A DNA stretch of 31,014 nucleotides from an uncultured Desulfovibrio sp. (GTDB lineage: Bacteria > Desulfobacterota > Desulfovibrionia > Desulfovibrionales > Desulfovibrionaceae): positions 1-31,014 of the forward strand of contig URHE01000012.1 in NCBI GenBank assembly GCA_900547595.1, in the 5' to 3' direction. The notes under the pieces are model-generated. The model did no database searches. It worked only from the letters and a program-made list of their open reading frames with translations, and was not told the origin of the DNA. Below, in pieces: positions 15,190-23,715 of this stretch. A program made the translations under genes and the position numbers. Each line of letters begins with the position of its first letter. Position 1 is the first letter of the stretch.

Positions 15190-16361
15190 AGAACGTCTTT
15201 GTGGACACGTCCGGCAGAAGGGGCGCGGTTCCCGCCAACCGTCAGGCGCAGGAAAACAGCCAGGCGCCCTTTGACTGGTGGCTGTTCACCATCGCGCTGG
15301 CCATCCTTGCCGTGGGGCTCGTCATGGTGCTGTCCGCCAGCGGCATCGTTGCCGAACAGGCCAATGGCGACAAGTACTATTTTTTCAAGCGGCAGATACT
15401 GTTTGCGGCGCTCGGCGGCGTGGCGCTCTGGTGCGCGGCGCTCCTGCCCCGCAACTGGCTCTACCGGCTCCAGTATCCGGCGCTCTTTTTCGCCCTGCTG
15501 CTCGTCCTCATCACGCTTTCGCCGCTGGCGCCCTCCATCAACGGCGCCAAGCGCTGGATCCGCCTCGGGCCCCTTTCCATCCAGCCCATGGAGTTCGTCA
15601 AGATCGCCCTGGCGCTCTATCTCGCCTATTTCATGAGCACCAAGCAGCAGCTCATCAAGACCTTCAGCCGGGGCGTCATCCCGCCCTTCGCCGTGACCGG
15701 GCTTTTCTGCTTCCTGCTCCTGCTCCAGCCGGATTTCGGCAGCGCCGTCGTTCTGGCGGGCATTCTCTTTTTCATGTGCGTGGCCGGCGGCACGCGCTTC
15801 ATCTACATTTTCTTTTCCCTCGCGCTCGCCTGCGCGGGCGCCATGGCCCTGGCCATTGCCGAGCCGTACCGGTTGCGGCGCCTGCTGGCATTCCTCGATC
15901 CGTTCCAGGACGCGCACAATACGGGCTATCAGCTCGTCCAGTCGCTCCTGGCCATCGGTTCGGGGAGCTTTTTCGGCGTGGGCGTGGGCGCGAGCCGTCA
16001 GAAAATGTTCTACCTTCCCGAAGCGCACAATGACTTCATCATGGCCGTGCTCGCCGAGGAGATGGGCTTTGTGGGCGTGAGCATCGTCATGGCCCTGTTC
16101 GCCCTGCTGTTCTGGCGCTGCTACCGCATCATCATGGGCCAGCGGGAACTGCGCGACCGCTTCACGGCCTTCGGCATCACCACCATCCTTGTCATGGGCG
16201 CGGTGATGAACCTCGCCGTGGTCATGGGCGTGGCGCCGCCCAAGGGCGTGCCCATGCCGCTCATGAGCTACGGCGGCAGCAACCTGATGGCGACCATGCT
16301 CTGCGTGGGCCTCTTGCTCAACTTCTCACGCACGGCGGGCGCATGGACAAGATCCTCCTGA
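15186..16361 (+). CDS. ftsW: Septal peptidoglycan polymerase FtsW
   Basis: FtsW (391 residues) is a SEDS-family membrane glycosyltransferase that polymerises lipid II at the septum together with FtsI. A hydrophilic tail of about 28 residues precedes ten or so membrane segments. Family motifs include ING-AKRWIRLGPLSIQPMEF, the LLLQPDFGS stretch, the large loop with GYQLVQSLLAIGSGSFFGVG and LPEAHNDFI, and the end PLMSYGGSN. Its last 19 bases overlap murG in another frame, so the two are probably coupled. Confidence 0.96.
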   Translation: MKNVFVDTSGRRGAVPANRQAQENSQAPFDWWLFTIALAILAVGLVMVLSASGIVAEQANGDKYYFFKRQILFAALGGVALWCAALLPRNWLYRLQYPALFFALLLVLITLSPLAPSINGAKRWIRLGPLSIQPMEFVKIALALYLAYFMSTKQQLIKTFSRGVIPPFAVTGLFCFLLLLQPDFGSAVVLAGILFFMCVAGGTRFIYIFFSLALACAGAMALAIAEPYRLRRLLAFLDPFQDAHNTGYQLVQSLLAIGSGSFFGVGVGASRQKMFYLPEAHNDFIMAVLAEEMGFVGVSIVMALFALLFWRCYRIIMGQRELRDRFTAFGITTILVMGAVMNLAVVMGVAPPKGVPMPLMSYGGSNLMATMLCVGLLLNFSRTAGAWTRSS

Positions 16362-17419
16362 CCACAGGCGGAACGGGCGGCCATATCTTTCCCGCACTGG
16401 CCGTCGCCGAGGAGCTGCGCAGGCGCAGACCGGGAACGGGCCTGCTCTTCGTGGGTTCCCAGTACGGCCCCGAGGGCCGGCTGTGCGCCCGGGCGGGCAT
16501 TCCGTTCGTGGGCTTGCCGGTGCGCGGGTTTCTTGGCCGGGGGGTGCGCGCCATCGGCGCGGCAGCGCGCATGGGCGTTGCCGTGGCCAAGGCTGCGGCT
16601 CTGGTGCGCGATTTTCAGCCCGATGCGGTGGCGGGATTCGGCGGCTACGCGGCGTTTGCGCCCATGCTGGCGGCACGGCTTTTGGGCGTGCCCTGCCTTT
16701 TGCATGAACAGAACGCCGTGGCGGGCGCGAGCAATCGCCTGCTTGCCAGGCTGGCGCGGAAGGTCTGCGTTTCCCTGCCGGATACCCGGGGCTTCCCGCC
16801 GGAAAAATGCGTCCTCACCGGCAACCCCGTCCGCGCGGCCATTGCCGGCGTGGCGCAACGGCGCGGGAACGAAAGCGGGCGCGGCACGCGCAGGCTGCTT
16901 GTTCTGGGCGGCTCCCAGGGGGCACACAGCCTCAATCTCCTTCTGCCCGGCCTGCTGGAGCGTCTGAAGGCCGATGGCGTGGAGATCCGGCACCAGTGCG
17001 GCGAGCGGGACCTTGCGGCCACGCGCGCGGCCTATGAGGAACACGGTTATGCGCCCACCTGCGTGAGCGCGTTCATCGATGACATGGCGGAAGCCTACGC
17101 CTGGGCGGACCTTGCGCTCTGCCGCGCCGGGGCGAGCACCGTGGCCGAAGTGTGCGCCGCGGGGCTGCCGTCCGTCCTTGTGCCGTTCCCGGCGGCCATT
17201 CACGACCACCAGACGCGCAACGCCGCGGTGCTTGCGCGCGCGGGCGCTGCGCGGCTTGTGCCGGAGCGCGATTTCGCAAGCACGGACATGGCCTCCCTGC
17301 TTGGCGGGCTTCTGCGCGATGCCGCCAGACGGGACGGCATGGCCCGCGCCGCCCTGGCCCTGGCCTGTCCTGACGCGGCCGCGGCGGTGGCGGACGCCGT
17401 TGAGGCGGTGGCGCGCTGA
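16343..17419 (+). CDS. murG: Lipid II synthase MurG (GlcNAc transferase)
   Basis: MurG (358 residues) is a peripheral inner-membrane GT-B glycosyltransferase that adds GlcNAc to lipid I on the cytoplasmic face, making lipid II. Seen: the N-terminal glycine loop TTGGTGGHIFPALA at about 7-20, the GFGGYA segment, HEQN at 121-124, the second glycine loop GGSQGAHSLN and the UDP-GlcNAc site CRAGASTVAE followed by PFPAAIHDHQTRNA. The start lies inside the ftsW end. A 44-base spacer with a good GGGGGGAG ribosome site separates it from murC. Confidence 0.96.
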   Translation: MDKILLTTGGTGGHIFPALAVAEELRRRRPGTGLLFVGSQYGPEGRLCARAGIPFVGLPVRGFLGRGVRAIGAAARMGVAVAKAAALVRDFQPDAVAGFGGYAAFAPMLAARLLGVPCLLHEQNAVAGASNRLLARLARKVCVSLPDTRGFPPEKCVLTGNPVRAAIAGVAQRRGNESGRGTRRLLVLGGSQGAHSLNLLLPGLLERLKADGVEIRHQCGERDLAATRAAYEEHGYAPTCVSAFIDDMAEAYAWADLALCRAGASTVAEVCAAGLPSVLVPFPAAIHDHQTRNAAVLARAGAARLVPERDFASTDMASLLGGLLRDAARRDGMARAALALACPDAAAAVADAVEAVAR

Positions 17420-17463
17420 AGAAGTCCGGCTTCGCGGGGACTGATGTTTTGCAGGGGGGAGAG

Positions 17464-18837
17464 ATGAAGAGCAAGATTCGGCGTATCCACATGGTGGGCA
17501 TTGGCGGCGCGGGCATGAGCGGCATTGCCGAGGTCCTGCTCAGCGAAGGCTACGAAATTTCCGGTTCCGACATGGCGGAGTCCTCCGTGGTGCGTCATCT
17601 GCGCGAGCTTGGGGCCGCGGTGGCCGTGGGCCACGCGGCGGAAAACGTGGGTGATGTCCAGGTGCTCGTCAAGTCCACGGCCATTGCCGACGACAACCCG
17701 GAAGTGGTGGAGGCGCGCCGCCGCGGCATCCCGGTCATTCCCCGCGCGGAAATGCTCGCCGAGCTGATGCGCCTGCGTCAGGGCGTGGCCATTGCGGGCA
17801 CCCACGGCAAGACGACCACCACGTCGCTCACGGCATCCATTTTCGATACCGCCGGTCTTGACCCCACGGTCATCATCGGCGGACGGCTCAATGTCTACGG
17901 CGCCAACGCGCATCTCGGGAGCGGCGACTACCTCATCGCCGAGGCGGACGAATCCGACGGCTCGTTCCTGTGCCTCTTGCCGATCGTCAATGTCGTCACC
18001 AATGTGGACGACGACCACATGGACCACTACCGGAACCGCGAGGCTCTGGACGATGCCTTTGTCCGGTTCATGAACAAGGTGCCGTTTTACGGCCTGAACA
18101 TCGTCTGCGGCGATGACCCCGGCGTGCGCGCCCTTTTGCCCAGGGTCAAGCGGCCCGTGGCGACCTATGGCTTCGCCGAAGGCAACGACCTGCGCGCGGA
18201 AGCGCTGGAATGCGGGCCGCGCAGCCGCTTTGCCGTCTGGCAGGGCGGGCGCAGGCTGGGCGAGGTGACGCTGCCGCAGCCCGGGCGGCACAATATCCTC
18301 AATGCCCTGGCCGCCATTGGCGCCGCGCTGGTGGCGGATATTCCGTTTGCCGTGTGCGCGGGCGGCCTTGAGGGCTTCCGCGGCGTGGGGCGCCGTTTCG
18401 AGTTCAGGGGGGAGCGCGACGGCGTGACCGTGGTGGACGACTATGGCCACCATCCCGCCGAGATCGAGGCCACCTTGCGGGCCGCGCGGGAAGTTTTTCC
18501 GGGGCGCCGCATCGTGGCGGCATTCCAGCCGCACCGCTTCAGCCGCACCCAGGCGCATTTCGGCGAATTCTGCAAGGTGTTCGAGCTGGCGGACGCCCTC
18601 CTGCTGACGGAAATCTATGCCGCTTCGGAAAAGCCCATTCCCGGCGTGTCGGGCCAGAGCCTCGCCGAAGGCATCCGGCAGGTCTGCGGCACGCCCATGC
18701 GCTATTACCGCACGCTGGATGAGCTGCGCGGCGCTCTTGACGATGAGCTGAAGCCCGGCGACGTGCTCCTCACCCTGGGCGCGGGGTCCATCACCCGCAT
18801 CGGGCCCGCGTGGCTCGAAGGAACGGCACATGCGTGA
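17464..18837 (+). CDS. murC: UDP-MurNAc-L-alanine ligase
   Basis: MurC (457 residues) adds L-alanine to UDP-MurNAc, the first amino acid of the stem peptide. The N-terminal UDP-binding loop is MVGIGGAGMSGIAEVL (10-25). The ATP loop is GTHGKTTTT (112-120), with EADESDGSF, NVDDDHMDHY and DDYGHHPAEI further on. I chose ATG 17464 after GGGGGGAGAG; a TTG five codons upstream is open but sits in the ribosome site. The gene overlaps murB by eight bases. Confidence 0.96.
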   Translation: MKSKIRRIHMVGIGGAGMSGIAEVLLSEGYEISGSDMAESSVVRHLRELGAAVAVGHAAENVGDVQVLVKSTAIADDNPEVVEARRRGIPVIPRAEMLAELMRLRQGVAIAGTHGKTTTTSLTASIFDTAGLDPTVIIGGRLNVYGANAHLGSGDYLIAEADESDGSFLCLLPIVNVVTNVDDDHMDHYRNREALDDAFVRFMNKVPFYGLNIVCGDDPGVRALLPRVKRPVATYGFAEGNDLRAEALECGPRSRFAVWQGGRRLGEVTLPQPGRHNILNALAAIGAALVADIPFAVCAGGLEGFRGVGRRFEFRGERDGVTVVDDYGHHPAEIEATLRAAREVFPGRRIVAAFQPHRFSRTQAHFGEFCKVFELADALLLTEIYAASEKPIPGVSGQSLAEGIRQVCGTPMRYYRTLDELRGALDDELKPGDVLLTLGAGSITRIGPAWLEGTAHA

Positions 18838-19732
18838 GATCCCCGCGCCGCTCCTTGCGGAGCGCACCACCCTGCGCCTTGGCGGCACGGCCATTGCCGA
18901 GCTTGTCCTCGAAACCTGCGAGGACGTGGCGGTTCTGGGCGAACGCCTTGCCGCGCTGGGCGGCGAACCGCTGTTCATCGGGCGGGGCAGCAATCTTCTG
19001 GCCCGGGACGGGGAACTGCCCCTGGTCCTCGTGCGTCCGGACTTTACCTGGGGGCCGGAGATCGTTGGCGTCAGCGAGGGGAAAACGCTTGTCCGGGCCG
19101 GGGCGGCCGTGCCGCTTCCGCGTCTGCTGCGTTTTTGCGCGGCCAACGGACTCGGCGGTCTGGAAGGGCTTGCCGGTATTCCGGGCAACGTTGGCGGCGC
19201 GGTTGCCATGAACGCCGGTTCCTTCGGCGTGGAGACGTGCGACCGCGTGGAACGGCTGAAAATCGCGGCGGGCGGCCGGATCATGGATGTTGACGCCTCC
19301 GCGCTCAGGGCCGGGTACCGGACTCTTGCCATTGCGGGCGCCGGTGAGGCGCAGAAGAGCGATTTTCTTGTGCTGGAAGCCATATTTGGCTTGACCCCGG
19401 ACACAAAGGATGGCATTGCTAAACGCATGCGTCTCAACTTTTTTGAGAAAAAGTCTAAACAGCCGGTCACGGCCTGGAGCGCGGGCTGCGCGTTCAGGAA
19501 TCCGGCGCCCGGAGTGGCGGCGGGCAAACTTCTGGAGCTTGCGGGCTTCCGGGGGCGCCGGTTGGGAGGCATGGCGTTTTCGTCCCTGCATGCGAATTTT
19601 CTGGTGCATGAAGGCGGGGGCAGCGCGGACGCGGCGTTGACGCTCCTTTCCGAAGCGCGGGAGGCGGTGCGCCGGCGTTTCGGCCATGAGCTGGAGCCGG
19701 AGGTCAGGATAGTGCCGTGCCGTCGGCCTTGA
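18830..19732 (+). CDS. murB: UDP-N-acetylenolpyruvoylglucosamine reductase
   Basis: MurB (300 residues) is a FAD enzyme that reduces UDP-GlcNAc-enolpyruvate to UDP-MurNAc. Seen: the FAD loop IGRGSNLL (50-57), the GIPGNVGGAVAMNAGSFG motif (116-133), Tyr163-Arg164 in AGYRTL, and a C-terminal LEPEVRIV with the expected glutamate. The segment that normally reads GS-F-NP, whose serine is the proton donor in E. coli (Ser229), reads GCAFRNP here with Cys220. The start overlaps the murC end; the 3' end overlaps ftsQ by 16 bases. Confidence 0.95.
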   Translation: MREIPAPLLAERTTLRLGGTAIAELVLETCEDVAVLGERLAALGGEPLFIGRGSNLLARDGELPLVLVRPDFTWGPEIVGVSEGKTLVRAGAAVPLPRLLRFCAANGLGGLEGLAGIPGNVGGAVAMNAGSFGVETCDRVERLKIAAGGRIMDVDASALRAGYRTLAIAGAGEAQKSDFLVLEAIFGLTPDTKDGIAKRMRLNFFEKKSKQPVTAWSAGCAFRNPAPGVAAGKLLELAGFRGRRLGGMAFSSLHANFLVHEGGGSADAALTLLSEAREAVRRRFGHELEPEVRIVPCRRP

Positions 19733-20625
19733 GGCGCGGCGGCCGCAAGTCCCGCAATGTGTATACGGCGCCGAAAGAGGCGCGGTTTGCGGGGCTGGGG
19801 CGCATGCTCTCCTCCCTGCGGCTGCCCGGGTTCCGGCGCGCGGGCGCTTCCCCGCAGGGAAGCGGGCGCGGCGGTTCCGCCGGGATGCGGAATCTGGCCG
19901 TGGGCGCCCTGGTGCTGCTGGCGGCGGGGCTGGCGCTGGCGGGGATATGCGCCGTTTCGCTCTGGCTCTATGGCAAGGCGCTGACAAGTGAGTTTTTCGC
20001 CACAAAACATGTGGATGTGGCGGGCAATGTGCGGCTTTCGCGCGAAATGGTGCTCCAGTACGGGGGCATCGGCGAGGGGGACAATAGCCTGGCGGTGAGC
20101 ATCGCCGAAGTGGAACGCAACCTGCGTGACACCCCGTGGGTGGAGGAGGCTTCGGTCAAGCGGCTGCTGCCGGACAGGTTCGTCATCAAGCTCAAGGAGC
20201 GGATGCCCTCGTTCTGGGTGCACAAGGACGGCGTGCTGTATTACGCCAACGAGCGCGGCGACATCATCGCCCCGGTGGAGAGCAAGAATTTTCTTTCCCT
20301 GCCGACCCTGCGCATCGAACCCGGAGCCGAGGAGGCGACGCCCTACCTGGCGCGGCTGCTCAGGGATGTGCAGGGGGGCAGCCTGCCCATAGAGGCGGGC
20401 GCCATCGCCCAGGTGACGCTGAGTCCGGCCCGCGGCGTGGAGCTGTATCTGGAGGACCGGGAAATGCGCCTCTCCATCGCCACGGACGACTGGGAGGGCA
20501 ATCTCGCCCGGTTGGGCATGGCCCTGGGGGACCTGGCGCGGCGGCGCGAACTTGGCAGCGTGCGCGAAGCGCGCGCGGTGGACGGAAACGTCTGGGTGAT
20601 CCGCAATCAGCCTGCGCGGCAGTGA
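19717..20625 (+). CDS. ftsQ: Cell division protein FtsQ
   Basis: FtsQ (302 residues) is a bitopic divisome protein linking early and late division proteins. A long basic cytoplasmic tail (about 1-56) is followed by one membrane segment (about 60-86), then a periplasmic POTRA-type domain starting FFATKHVDVAGNVRLS and containing the pattern TPWVEEASVKRLLPDRFVI typical of FtsQ, and the FtsQ beta domain. The start is a GTG at 19717 within the murB end, supported by an AGGA upstream; a TTG four codons later is the alternative. It precedes ftsA, as in most clusters. Confidence 0.9.
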   Translation: MPSALRRGGRKSRNVYTAPKEARFAGLGRMLSSLRLPGFRRAGASPQGSGRGGSAGMRNLAVGALVLLAAGLALAGICAVSLWLYGKALTSEFFATKHVDVAGNVRLSREMVLQYGGIGEGDNSLAVSIAEVERNLRDTPWVEEASVKRLLPDRFVIKLKERMPSFWVHKDGVLYYANERGDIIAPVESKNFLSLPTLRIEPGAEEATPYLARLLRDVQGGSLPIEAGAIAQVTLSPARGVELYLEDREMRLSIATDDWEGNLARLGMALGDLARRRELGSVREARAVDGNVWVIRNQPARQ

Positions 20626-20670
20626 ATGGGAGGGCGCCTCGCGGCGTCCCAGGCTTCTGAGGAGAGGGAG

Positions 20671-21909
20671 ATGAACAAATCCGCGCTCATCGTCGGCCTT
20701 GACATCGGAACGACGAAAATCTGCGCCGTGGTGGGTGAACTGACCGATACGGGCCAGGTGGATGTGGTCGGCATCGGCACCAGTGTTTCCACGGGGCTGC
20801 GCAAGGGCGTGGTGGTCAACATCGAACAGACCGTCCAGTCCATCCGCAAGGCGGTGGAAGACGCGGAGCTCATGGCCGGCTGCCAGATACACTCGGTCTA
20901 TGTGGGCATTGCCGGCAGCCACATCATGGGCATCAACAGCCACGGCATCATCGCCGTCAAGGGCGGCGAGGTGACCCAGCGCGACGTGGACCGCGCCCTG
21001 GACGCCGCGCGGGCGGTGGCCATTCCTCTGGACAGGGAGGTCATCCACATCCTGCCGCAGGAATATATCGTCGACAGCCAGCGGGGCATCGCGGATCCGC
21101 TCGGCATGGCGGGCGTGCGCCTTGAGGTGGACGTGCATATCGTCACCGGCGCCGTGTCGTCGGCGCAGAACATTGTGCGCTCCTGTCATCGCAGCCAGCT
21201 TGAGGTTTCCGACATCGCCCTGGAATCCCTCGCGTCGGCCAAGGCCGTCCTCACCGAGGAGGAGCGCGAGATCGGCGTGGCCCTGGTGGACCTGGGCGGC
21301 GGCACCACGGATATTGCCATCTTTGCCAATGATGCCATCAAGCATACGGCGGTGCTTGCCCTGGGCGGGCAGAATCTTTCCAATGACATCGCCTTCGGCC
21401 TGCGCACGCCGGTTGCCGCGGCGGAAAAGATCAAGGTCAAGTACGGCTGCGCCCTGACGGACCTGCTTGGTCCGGGGGACGAGCTGATCGAGGTGCCCAG
21501 CGTGGGCGGTCGGGAACCGCAGCGCCTTTCGCGCCGTCTGCTGACGGAGATCTGCGAACCGCGCATGGAGGAGATCCTCTACCTTGTGGACCAGTCGCTG
21601 GAACGCTCCGGCTACAAGAAGCTCATCGGCGCGGGGGTCGTGCTGACCGGCGGCACCGCCCTCATGGATGGCTGTCAGGAGCTGGGCGAGCAGATTTTCG
21701 GGCTGCCCACGCGCATCGGCTATCCGCGCAACGTGACGGGCCTCAAGGACGTGGTCAACAGCCCCAAGTTTTCCACAGCAGTGGGCCTCCTGCGCTACGG
21801 GGCGGAGCGGGAGCTTTCGGGCCAGAAAAAATTCAGCGTGCGCAACGAGACGGGCATTTTCGATGGCGTTCTCGCGCGCATGAAAAAATGGTTTTCGGAT
21901 ATTTCCTAG
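20671..21909 (+). CDS. ftsA: Cell division protein FtsA
   Basis: FtsA (412 residues) is the actin-like ATPase that anchors FtsZ to the inner membrane. Phosphate-1 loop VGLDIGTTKICAVVG near the N-terminus, the DLGGGTTD phosphate-2 loop, the GVVLTGGTALMDG adenosine motif and the family segment GLRKGVVVNIEQT are visible. The last 18 residues (from GIFDGVLARMKKWF) form the amphipathic membrane-binding helix. ATG 20671 follows GGAGAGGGAG; the frame is open for 15 more codons upstream without family match. The stop codon TAG is the start of a hairpin repeat. Confidence 0.96.
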   Translation: MNKSALIVGLDIGTTKICAVVGELTDTGQVDVVGIGTSVSTGLRKGVVVNIEQTVQSIRKAVEDAELMAGCQIHSVYVGIAGSHIMGINSHGIIAVKGGEVTQRDVDRALDAARAVAIPLDREVIHILPQEYIVDSQRGIADPLGMAGVRLEVDVHIVTGAVSSAQNIVRSCHRSQLEVSDIALESLASAKAVLTEEEREIGVALVDLGGGTTDIAIFANDAIKHTAVLALGGQNLSNDIAFGLRTPVAAAEKIKVKYGCALTDLLGPGDELIEVPSVGGREPQRLSRRLLTEICEPRMEEILYLVDQSLERSGYKKLIGAGVVLTGGTALMDGCQELGEQIFGLPTRIGYPRNVTGLKDVVNSPKFSTAVGLLRYGAERELSGQKKFSVRNETGIFDGVLARMKKWFSDIS

Positions 21910-21970
21910 AGCATTCCCGCAATTTCATTGCGAAAACGCTCTGGACACCAGGCGCCGCGCCAACGGCGCC
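21908..21970 (+). repeat. Tandem hairpins in the ftsA-ftsZ gap
   Basis: Hairpin 1: arms 21908-21923 and 21927-21942, 13 of 16 pairs, opening AGAGCATT and closing with CGCTCT, three-base loop. Hairpin 2: perfect 7-bp stem 21951-21957 with 21964-21970, six-base loop. They fill most of the 102-base gap before the strong ftsZ ribosome site. They could adjust ftsZ mRNA stability relative to ftsA, or the first may simply be a dispersed repeat, since its head matches sequences near argC and after ftsZ. Confidence 0.65.
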
Positions 21971-22011
21971 ACAGGCGGGCAAAACGGGGACAGCAACCAA
22001 GGAGAGGGGAG

Positions 22012-23337
22012 ATGACGCAGTCCATTGTTGACGATATCGACACCAGCATGTCCGGGAACGCGAAAATCAAGGTCATCGGCGTTGGCGGCGGCGGGGGGAA
22101 TGCCGTGCGTCACATGATCGATTCCGGTCTGCGTGGTGTGCAGTTCGTCTGCGCCAACACCGACCTCCAGGCGCTGAACAAGAACGACAGGGCGCTCAAG
22201 GTGCAGCTTGGCGAAAAGCTCACCAAGGGGCTTGGCGCCGGCGCCAATCCCGCCATCGGGCGTGAGGCCGCCGTGGAAAGCGTCAATGCCATCCGCGAGG
22301 CCATCGGCGATGCGGACATGGTCTTTGTCACGGCCGGCATGGGCGGCGGCACCGGCACGGGCGCCGCGCCGGTGGTGGCGCAGGCCGCCAAGGAGCTGGG
22401 GGCGCTTACCGTGGGCGTCGTCACCACGCCGTTCAGCTGGGAGGGCATCAAACGCAAGCGCGCGGCCGAAGCCGGGCTTGAGGAATTCCGCAAGCATGTG
22501 GACTGCCTGATCACCATCCCCAATGACCGGCTGCGGACCGGCGCGCCCAAGATGTCCAAGGTGCCGTTCACGGAAATGCTCCAGCGCGCCAACGATGTGC
22601 TCTATTATGCGGTCAAGGGCATTTCCGATGTCATCGTCAGCGAGGGCCTGATCAATCTCGATTTTGCCGATGTGCGCACCACCATGAGCGAAGCCGGGCC
22701 CGCCCTCATGGGCACGGGCATGGCCTCCGGTGAAAACCGCGCCCGCGAGGCGGCGCAGCGGGCCATCAGCAGCCCGCTCCTTGACGATGTTTCGCTGGAG
22801 AGCGCCAAGGCCATCCTCTACAACATCACCGCGCCCATGGACATCACCGCCGAGGAGATCGAAGAGATCGGCACCATGATCGGCGAGGCCGCCCCCGAGG
22901 AAGCCAATATCATCTTTGGCGTTGTGTTTGACGAGAACATCGGCGACGAGCTGCACCTGACGGTCATTGCCACAGGCATCGAGCCTGTGCAGGCCCAGGC
23001 CGCGCCCGAAGCCGCGCCGGAAGGGCAGGCCAAGGTGACGGATTTCCGTCAGCCCGGTCCTGACGCCATGGCGACGCCGGCGCGTCCGCGCCGTCTCCAG
23101 CAGGGGAGCCTGGTGCGCACCGCCGAGGCTGACGGCGAGGAGCGCGCGCCGCGCACGTCGCGCCGGGCCGAGGTGGAGCGCTGGTACGAGGAGAAGAATA
23201 CGCGCCCCGCCTACCTGCTCAAGCGGGAAAATCTGGGGCAGCAGCCGCGGCGTCCGCATCGTCCGGGACACGATGACTTCATCTATGACGAAGATGATTT
23301 CGAGATCCCGACGTTCATCCGGAGCCAGCCCAACTAG
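22012..23337 (+). CDS. ftsZ: Cell division protein FtsZ
   Basis: FtsZ (441 residues) is the tubulin-like GTPase that forms the division ring. Seen: the N-terminal glycine-rich KVIGVGGGGGNAV (20-32), the GTP signature GGGTGTG at 111-117, NLDFADVRT with the catalytic aspartate of the T7 loop, a variable linker rich in Ala, Arg and Pro after about residue 325, and the conserved C-terminal peptide EIPTFIRSQ that binds FtsA. ATG 22012 follows AAGGAGAGGGGAG, one of the best ribosome sites in the window, fitting the need for abundant FtsZ. The frame is open upstream to 21928 but only through the hairpin gap. Confidence 0.97.
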   Translation: MTQSIVDDIDTSMSGNAKIKVIGVGGGGGNAVRHMIDSGLRGVQFVCANTDLQALNKNDRALKVQLGEKLTKGLGAGANPAIGREAAVESVNAIREAIGDADMVFVTAGMGGGTGTGAAPVVAQAAKELGALTVGVVTTPFSWEGIKRKRAAEAGLEEFRKHVDCLITIPNDRLRTGAPKMSKVPFTEMLQRANDVLYYAVKGISDVIVSEGLINLDFADVRTTMSEAGPALMGTGMASGENRAREAAQRAISSPLLDDVSLESAKAILYNITAPMDITAEEIEEIGTMIGEAAPEEANIIFGVVFDENIGDELHLTVIATGIEPVQAQAAPEAAPEGQAKVTDFRQPGPDAMATPARPRRLQQGSLVRTAEADGEERAPRTSRRAEVERWYEEKNTRPAYLLKRENLGQQPRRPHRPGHDDFIYDEDDFEIPTFIRSQPN

Positions 23338-23500
23338 AGCGTTTTTCCCGCGCAGGGGGCCCGGGGCGTCACAGCCGCCATGCGCCCCGCTGCGGAAGCA
23401 TCGAATCAATAACTTTTCAGGGCTTGCCTCTTCGGCCCTGAAATGCCCGCCGGGAGCCCCATTGGGGGGCTCCCAGTGCGGTGTGTTTTTGGAGGCTGCC
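23335..23500 (+). terminator. Hairpin-rich spacer after ftsZ, probable terminator
   Basis: Right after the ftsZ stop comes TAGAGCGTTTTT, the repeat head also seen near argC and after ftsA. Then a 9-bp stem (23415-23423 with 23435-23443) and a perfect 9-bp GC stem (23452-23460 with 23466-23474, loop ATTGG), followed 15 bases later by TTTTT (23486-23490). The second stem is the best terminator candidate for the division cluster, though the T run is late and close to the next ribosome site, so read-through into the small gene is possible. Confidence 0.5.
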
Positions 23501-23704
23501 ATGTCCTTTTTCGGCCCCAGAGACGCTGAGACCTCGTTGCCCTGTCCCAAGTGCGGCGCCCCGCTGCACATTGAGCGCTCCTGCCATGAGGTCCGCATGC
23601 GCTGCCCCGCGTGCGGCGCGCAGTTTCCCCTGAAAGACTTCATCGGCAACGCCGACGGTGCCATGGAGCGTTTTCTCGAAAATGTCTATTGCGACCGGAT
23701 TTAA
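23501..23704 (+). CDS. Small double-CXXC zinc-ribbon-like protein
   Basis: A 67-residue protein of unknown function. It has CPKC (Cys15, Cys18) and CPAC (Cys35, Cys38), each followed by Gly, spaced as in a zinc ribbon, plus Cys28 and Cys64; it ends FLENVYCDRI. The ATG follows GGAGG with suitable spacing, and the frame is open far upstream only through non-coding hairpins. The layout recalls a small family I remember from sulfate-reducing bacteria, annotated as dual CXXC motif small (seleno)protein; I cannot check this. Here all relevant positions are cysteine codons and no in-frame TGA occurs. Its place after ftsZ may be chance. Confidence 0.75.
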   Translation: MSFFGPRDAETSLPCPKCGAPLHIERSCHEVRMRCPACGAQFPLKDFIGNADGAMERFLENVYCDRI

Positions 23705-23715
23705 CGCATTTTTCT

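Noticed and set aside
17200..21345. Very long minus-strand open frame (1381 codons) opposite murG to ftsA
   Set aside because: It lies opposite well-supported genes, has low-complexity His/Arg/Gly-rich sequence and is the usual product of GC-rich codon use on the other strand.
23501..23704. Selenoprotein with in-frame TGA
   Set aside because: All key positions are ordinary cysteine codons and the frame ends at TAA; no SECIS-like need.
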